Shown: one piece after another, positions 36,493 to 40,812 of the stretch
Position numbering within the stretch: the stretch's first letter is position 1
How the letters are laid out: each line of letters opens with the position of its first letter
The notes under the pieces: model-generated
The model's database searches: none
Seen by the model: the letters and a program-made list of their open reading frames with translations, nothing else
Told to the model about the DNA's origin: nothing
From: Rhodocyclaceae bacterium
Lineage (GTDB): Bacteria > Pseudomonadota > Gammaproteobacteria > Burkholderiales > Rhodocyclaceae
Length of the DNA: 40,812 bases
Reading direction: 5' to 3'
Assembly (NCBI GenBank): GCA_028687645.1
Contig: JAQTZQ010000014.1
Location: 1 to 40,812, forward strand
Program-made: the position numbers and the translations under genes

Positions 36493-37358
36493 GCTGGCTG
36501 ACCAAGAGTCTTCCCCCCAAAATCAAGCGCGAGGAAGGTGCCACGCGCCGTGCAAGCCTGCCTGAAGGCTTGTGGAGCAAATGCCCTTCTTGCGAAGCGG
36601 TGCTTTACGCGACTGATCTCGAAAATAATATGCAGGTTTGTCCCAAGTGCGGTCATCACAACCGCCTCGGCTCACGCCAGCGCCTTGATCTGTTGCTTGA
36701 TGCCGAGGGGCGTTTTGAAATTGGTGCTGAAGTCGTGGCCACCGATGCGCTCAAGTTCAAAGATAGCAAGTCCTACACAGTGCGTTTGGCTGAAGGCCAG
36801 GCATCAACCGGCGAGAGCGATTCGCTGGTTTGCCTGCAGGGCACGATTAAATCGATTCCCGTGGTAGCGGCAGCCTTTGAGTTTGGTTTCATGGGCGGCT
36901 CGATGGGTTCGGTGCTTGGCGAGCGTTTTGTGCGCGGCGTCCAAACGGCTGTGCAGCAGAAATCGCCCTTTGTTTGTATTTCCGCCTCGGGTGGAGCACG
37001 TATGCAGGAAGGGCTTTTTTCCCTGATGCAGATGGCAAAGACGACGGCTGCATTGACCCGATTATCAGAAATCGGCCAGCCCTTCATTTCGATTTTGACT
37101 GACCCGACAATGGGCGGAGTCTCTGCTTCCTTTGCCTTTGTCGGTGATCTGGTGATTGCTGAGCCGAAAGCGTTGATTGGCTTTGCTGGCCCGCGCGTTA
37201 TTGAACAGACAGTGCGCGAAGTCTTGCCGGAAGGCTTCCAGCGGTCAGAGTTCCTGCTGGAGAAAGGCGCGATTGACATGATCGTCGACCGCCGTGACTT
37301 GCGCGACAAAGTCGCTCAGCAACTGGCGCTGCTGATGAAACTCCCGGCCGCAGCTTGA
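36489..37358 (+). CDS. accD: Acetyl-CoA carboxylase carboxyltransferase subunit beta
   Basis: This 289-residue subunit joins AccA to transfer the carboxyl group from biotin to acetyl-CoA at the start of fatty-acid synthesis. An N-terminal zinc ribbon has C32, C35, C51 and C54 (CPSC and CPKC). The crotonase-like domain follows with [24 protein letters not shown] and [10 protein letters not shown]. Length is normal. It lies between trpA and folC with four-base overlaps on both sides. Confidence 0.97.
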   Translation: MSWLTKSLPPKIKREEGATRRASLPEGLWSKCPSCEAVLYATDLENNMQVCPKCGHHNRLGSRQRLDLLLDAEGRFEIGAEVVATDALKFKDSKSYTVRLAEGQASTGESDSLVCLQGTIKSIPVVAAAFEFGFMGGSMGSVLGERFVRGVQTAVQQKSPFVCISASGGARMQEGLFSLMQMAKTTAALTRLSEIGQPFISILTDPTMGGVSASFAFVGDLVIAEPKALIGFAGPRVIEQTVREVLPEGFQRSEFLLEKGAIDMIVDRRDLRDKVAQQLALLMKLPAAA

Positions 37359-38665
37359 AGACGCTGATCGACTGGCTGGCACATCTGGAGGGTTTGCACC
37401 CCCGTGGGCACGCCGGAATTGAGTTGGGGCTTGATCGAATCAACCGGGTTAAGGCCGTCCTTCGGCAATCGCAGCATTGTCCGGTAATCGTGGTCGGTGG
37501 CACCAATGGCAAGGGTTCGACTTGCGCCTATCTGGAAAACATCATTGATCGTGCCGGCTACATGGTCGGTTGCTACACCTCGCCACACCTGCTGGCTTAT
37601 AACGAGCGGGTGCGCCTCAACGGCTTGGCCGTGAGCGATGAAAAGCTGAGTGCGGCTTTTGAGCGGGTGGAAATTGCGCGGCAGCAGGCTGGCAATATTG
37701 CGCTGACTTACTTTGAATTTGGCACCTTGGCAGCTTGGGAGGTGTTTGCCGAAGCTGGGGTTGAGGCTGCCATTCTCGAGGTCGGGCTGGGTGGCCGACT
37801 TGATGCGGTCAATGCCTATGAACCTGATATTTCCATCGTTACGACGGTGGCGCTGGATCATACCGATTGGCTGGGCAATGACCGGGAAAGTATCGGTTTT
37901 GAGAAAGCCGGGATCTATCGCGCTGGCAAGCCCGCCTTTTGTGCCGACCCTAATCCGCCGCAGAGCTTGCTTGATCATGCCACAACCATTGGTGCTGATC
38001 TACGCCTGATAGGCCGGGATTTCGGTTTTGAGCGACCGAGTGCGGAAACTAGCGAGAACCGCCTGCAATGGCGCTGGTGGTGCCGCTCAGGTGGAAAGAT
38101 GATCAAGCGTGCGCTGGCCTATCCCGGCCTGCGCGGACCAACGCAGTTGTTTAACGCCAGCGTGGTTTTGGCAGCACTTGATGCCCTGACCGACAAGTTG
38201 CCGGTAACCATGCAGGCAATTCGCCCCGGCCTGATCGAAACCGAGTTGGCTGGGCGCTTTCAGGTCTTGCCCGGCAAGCCGGCGATTGTTCTGGATGTTG
38301 GGCATAATCCGCAGGCGATCAAGGTGCTGGCTGACAACCTTTCCAGCATGGGGTTTTTTAATTGCACCCATGCCGTGCTGGGCATGTTGAACGACAAGGA
38401 TATTGCTGGCGCCTTGCTGCCGCTCAAGGGAAAAGTCGATATTTGGCATGTCGCCACGCTGACCGGTTTGCGTGGCACCCGTGCCGATGCGCTGAAGGAG
38501 ATCATCGGCGCGACAAATCTTGGTGGCGAGGTGATTTGCTACGAATCTCCAAAGGCGGCGATGCAGGCAGCCAAGGGCAGCGCCGGGGAAAGTGATAGAA
38601 TTCTGGCCTTTGGATCATTCCACACCGTAGCCGGCGCGCTTGAAGCGCTACGGAAAAAGCCTTGA
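37355..38665 (+). CDS. folC: Dihydrofolate synthase / folylpolyglutamate synthase
   Basis: This 436-residue ligase adds glutamate to dihydropteroate and to folates. It has the P-loop GGTNGKGST (K53), the omega-loop segment [17 protein letters not shown], and [12 protein letters not shown] and LDHTDWLG for metal and nucleotide binding. The Mur-ligase-like C-terminal domain has LDVGHNP. The start is TTG overlapping the accD stop (TTGA), the same arrangement as truA/trpF. The SPOR gene begins 3 bases after its stop. Confidence 0.96.
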   Translation: MKTLIDWLAHLEGLHPRGHAGIELGLDRINRVKAVLRQSQHCPVIVVGGTNGKGSTCAYLENIIDRAGYMVGCYTSPHLLAYNERVRLNGLAVSDEKLSAAFERVEIARQQAGNIALTYFEFGTLAAWEVFAEAGVEAAILEVGLGGRLDAVNAYEPDISIVTTVALDHTDWLGNDRESIGFEKAGIYRAGKPAFCADPNPPQSLLDHATTIGADLRLIGRDFGFERPSAETSENRLQWRWWCRSGGKMIKRALAYPGLRGPTQLFNASVVLAALDALTDKLPVTMQAIRPGLIETELAGRFQVLPGKPAIVLDVGHNPQAIKVLADNLSSMGFFNCTHAVLGMLNDKDIAGALLPLKGKVDIWHVATLTGLRGTRADALKEIIGATNLGGEVICYESPKAAMQAAKGSAGESDRILAFGSFHTVAGALEALRKKP

Positions 38666-38668
38666 TTT

Positions 38669-39367
38669 ATGGAAGAAACAGACGCTCAGTTGCTCATCAA
38701 GAAACGCGCCCGGCGGCGCTTGGTGGGTGCTGTCGCCTTTGTTTCCGTGGTCGCGCTGGTGCTGCCGATGGTGATGGATCACCAACCGCGTCAGGTAGTA
38801 CAGGATGTGGAAATCCGCATTCCCGGGCAGGATGAAAAGCCCTTTGCGCCCAGATTTGCTGCTGCTCAGCCCGAAATCAGCGATGAGAAGCCGGTGAACA
38901 AAAAAGATACGGAGGCTTTACCAGCCCCTGCGGCGTTGCCGGCGAGCAAACTCACCGAGCTGAATCGTGAGAAGCCGCGTGAGACGGTGGAAGAAAAATC
39001 GCCGCCCAAGACTTTGGAAAAGCTGCCAGCCAAAGTGGAACAGCCACAGAAAATGCTCCAGAAGCCACTGGCTAAAGATGCAGAGGCACAGCGTGTGGAG
39101 GCTATTCTTGCCGGCGCGGGGACGCCACCTGTTAAATCAGGTGAATATCTGGTGTTGATTGGTGCATTTTCCAATGAGTCCAATGTTCGGAACTTGAAAA
39201 AAAAACTGGGAGAGCAAGGAATCAAGACCTTTAGCGAGCCGCTTGATACGCCGCAAGGCAAAAAAACCCGGGTTCGAGCCGGGCCTTTTGCTAGCCGAGA
39301 GGCGGCTGAGAAGGCCTTGCGCAAGATGCAGTCGATTGGCGTTTCCGGTGTAGTGTCCGCGAAGTAA
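38669..39367 (+). CDS. SPOR-domain protein (DedD-like)
   Basis: This 232-residue bitopic inner-membrane protein has a basic cytoplasmic N-terminus (KKRARRR), one transmembrane helix (about 18-36), a Pro/Lys/Glu-rich periplasmic linker (about 50-150) and a C-terminal SPOR domain (about 157-232). The SPOR domain contains LVLIGAFSNESNVRNL and RVRAGPFASREAAEKAL. SPOR domains bind glycan strands without stem peptides at the division site, so a role in septation is expected. The architecture and the position between folC and cvpA match E. coli dedD. The stop shares one base with cvpA (TAATG). Confidence 0.9.
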   Translation: MEETDAQLLIKKRARRRLVGAVAFVSVVALVLPMVMDHQPRQVVQDVEIRIPGQDEKPFAPRFAAAQPEISDEKPVNKKDTEALPAPAALPASKLTELNREKPRETVEEKSPPKTLEKLPAKVEQPQKMLQKPLAKDAEAQRVEAILAGAGTPPVKSGEYLVLIGAFSNESNVRNLKKKLGEQGIKTFSEPLDTPQGKKTRVRAGPFASREAAEKALRKMQSIGVSGVVSAK

Positions 39368-39858
39368 TGGCAAGCTTTGATTATGTGGTGATCGGTATTG
39401 TTGCCGTGTCGCTGTTCTGGGGCTTGTGGCGCGGGGTGGTGAGTGAATTGGTGGCCTTGGCGGCTTGGGGGATCGGGATTTTTGCTGGTATTGAGTATGG
39501 CGCGGTAACGGGGCAGGCGCTGTATGCCGGGGTGAATGACCCGACGCTGCGGATGCTGGCCGGTTGTGCGACTGTTTTTGTCGGCATCTTGTTGGCGATG
39601 GCGCTGATCGGCATGGTGGTGCGCAGTATGGTCAAGGCGCTCGGTTTGTCCTTGTCGGATCGCTTGCTCGGTGCACTGTTCGGACTGGTACGTGGATTGT
39701 TGATGGTGTTGGTGCTGGTTGCAGCGGGGGGAATGACTTCAGCGCCGCAGCAAACTTGGTGGAAGAGTGCGATGTTGGCCGCGCCTCTTGAGACGGCGGT
39801 GATGGGTGTCAAACCCATGTTGCCGGAAGATTTGGCCAAACGAATTCGATTTAGCTAG
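39367..39858 (+). CDS. cvpA: CvpA-family membrane protein
   Basis: This 163-residue protein has four hydrophobic segments and the CvpA pattern: [20 protein letters not shown] at the start and [19 protein letters not shown] in the last third. CvpA was first found through colicin V production in E. coli and sits upstream of purF in many proteobacteria, as here. Its biochemical function is unsettled, with envelope or bile resistance roles reported in enteric bacteria. purF starts 13 bases downstream. Confidence 0.92.
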   Translation: MASFDYVVIGIVAVSLFWGLWRGVVSELVALAAWGIGIFAGIEYGAVTGQALYAGVNDPTLRMLAGCATVFVGILLAMALIGMVVRSMVKALGLSLSDRLLGALFGLVRGLLMVLVLVAAGGMTSAPQQTWWKSAMLAAPLETAVMGVKPMLPEDLAKRIRFS

Positions 39859-39871
39859 GCAGGAAAAAACT

Positions 39872-40812
39872 ATGTGCGGGATTCTCGGTGTGATGGCGAC
39901 GTCGCCGGTTAATCAGTTGCTTTATGATGGTTTGATGGTGTTGCAGCATCGCGGCCAGGATGCGGCTGGTATTGCGACGGCTGAGGGCAATACCTTTCAT
40001 TTGCACAAGGGGCCGGGGCTGGTGCGCGACGTCTTTCGCACTCGCAACATGCGCGCCTTGCCGGGCAACTGGGGTATTGGTCATGTCCGCTATCCGACAG
40101 CAGGTTCGGCTTACAGCTTTGCCGAATCGCAGCCGTTCTACGTTAATTCACCGTTCGGCATTGTGCTGGGGCACAACGGCAATTTGACCAATGCCGAGCA
40201 GCTCAAGGGGGAGATGTTCCGTCTTGACCGCCGCCACATCAATACCAACTCCGATTCTGAAGTGTTGCTCAATGTGTTGGCGCATGAGCTACAGTCCAGC
40301 TCGCATGGTTATGAGCTCGATGTCGAAAGTATTTTTCAGGCGGTGGCCGGTGTCCATCGTCGCTGCCGTGGTGCTTATGCGGTTGTTGCGTTGATCGCTG
40401 GTTATGGCTTGCTTGCCTTCCGTGATCCTTACGGCATTCGTCCGCTGGTTTATGGCAAAAATGAAACCCCGGAAGGTACCGAGTATCTGGTTGCATCCGA
40501 GTCCGTTGCGCTGGATACCCTGGGTTTTGAAATCATCCGGGATGTTGAACCAGGTGAAGCGGTTTTCATCGATCTGAACCACAAGCTGCACACCATGCAG
40601 TGTGCCCAGCAGGCGGTTTACTCGCCCTGTATTTTTGAATATGTCTATCTGGCACGTCCCGATTCGGTGATTGATGGCGTCTCGGTCTATGAAGCGCGCC
40701 TGGCGATGGGCGAATTTCTTGCCGAGAAGGTGAAAAAACATATTCCGGTCGACGAAATCGATGTGGTGATTCCGATTCCCGATTCCAGCCGCCCGGCGGC
40801 GATGGAATTGGC
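39872..40812 (+). CDS. purF: Amidophosphoribosyltransferase, N-terminal part (cut by window end)
   Basis: The frame is open from ATG at 39872 to the end of the window, giving about 313 residues of a protein that is normally around 500. It starts MCGILGV, so C2 becomes the N-terminal catalytic cysteine of the glutamine amidohydrolase (Ntn) domain without a propeptide. [30 protein letters not shown] and NTNSDSEVL are the family signatures. The enzyme makes phosphoribosylamine from PRPP and glutamine, the first step of purine synthesis. AGGAAA precedes the ATG. The phosphoribosyltransferase domain begins at the end of the visible part ([10 protein letters not shown]). Confidence 0.96.
   Translation, partial: MCGILGVMATSPVNQLLYDGLMVLQHRGQDAAGIATAEGNTFHLHKGPGLVRDVFRTRNMRALPGNWGIGHVRYPTAGSAYSFAESQPFYVNSPFGIVLGHNGNLTNAEQLKGEMFRLDRRHINTNSDSEVLLNVLAHELQSSSHGYELDVESIFQAVAGVHRRCRGAYAVVALIAGYGLLAFRDPYGIRPLVYGKNETPEGTEYLVASESVALDTLGFEIIRDVEPGEAVFIDLNHKLHTMQCAQQAVYSPCIFEYVYLARPDSVIDGVSVYEARLAMGEFLAEKVKKHIPVDEIDVVIPIPDSSRPAAMEL

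Noticed and set aside
1-40812. CRISPR array, tRNA, rRNA, IS element or prophage
   Set aside because: I saw no spaced direct repeats, cloverleaf-like genes, transposase motifs or phage genes; GTYGACCGTAA copies are single and irregularly spaced.

Overview
The window looks like the chromosome of a betaproteobacterium, most likely Rhodocyclales (a Dechloromonas/Azonexus-like organism). I infer this from the order leuC-leuD-leuB-asd-fimV-truA-trpF-trpB-trpA-accD-folC-SPOR-cvpA-purF, which is typical of Betaproteobacteria, and from the recognisable protein families. No database search was possible. The region is gene-dense: no stretch over 300 bases lacks a gene, and most neighbouring genes overlap or lie within 25 bases. 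I saw no tRNA, rRNA, IS element, prophage or CRISPR array.

Region 1 (1-1236) holds the end of a TerC-family membrane protein and an ornithine cyclodeaminase-family gene. Region 2 (1325-13349) is the most unusual part. Eight co-directional genes with gaps of at most 24 bases encode a CHASE2 Ser/Thr kinase, a PP2C phosphatase, an FHA protein, a CHASE2 adenylate cyclase, a class II cyclic-nucleotide phosphodiesterase-like MBL protein, a cyclic-nucleotide-binding/rhodanese protein, a GAF-PulE/GspE ATPase and a GAF-HD-GYP protein. It therefore has writer, eraser and reader parts for Ser/Thr phosphorylation and for cAMP, plus a predicted c-di-GMP hydrolase and an orphan secretion/pilus-type ATPase. 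No secretion-system structural genes lie nearby.

Region 3 (13353-16828, minus strand) carries pgm and an endonuclease-type mutL. Region 4 (16872-21927, plus) is a chain of dedA, a lipoprotein, purN, an RsmB/NOP methyltransferase and an MscS channel with overlapping stops and starts, followed by a CBS-domain gene and a bidirectional terminator. Region 5 (21973-24831) has a 52-residue basic ORF on the minus strand, aroC, a YdcH-like gene and an HcaT-like MFS transporter whose start codon lies in a perfect inverted repeat.

Region 6 (24864-29187) is leuCDB-asd, ending in a clear terminator. Region 7 (29235-40812) begins with fimV (polar landmark protein). After a hairpin comes a run of tightly coupled genes: a membrane protein, truA, trpF, trpB, trpA, accD, folC, a SPOR protein, cvpA and purF, the last cut by the window edge. 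Two of these, trpF and folC, start with TTG codons embedded in the previous stop.

Across the whole window an 11-base word, GTYGACCGTAA, occurs seven times on both strands and in more than one reading frame. That is far above chance and no gene annotation explains it.
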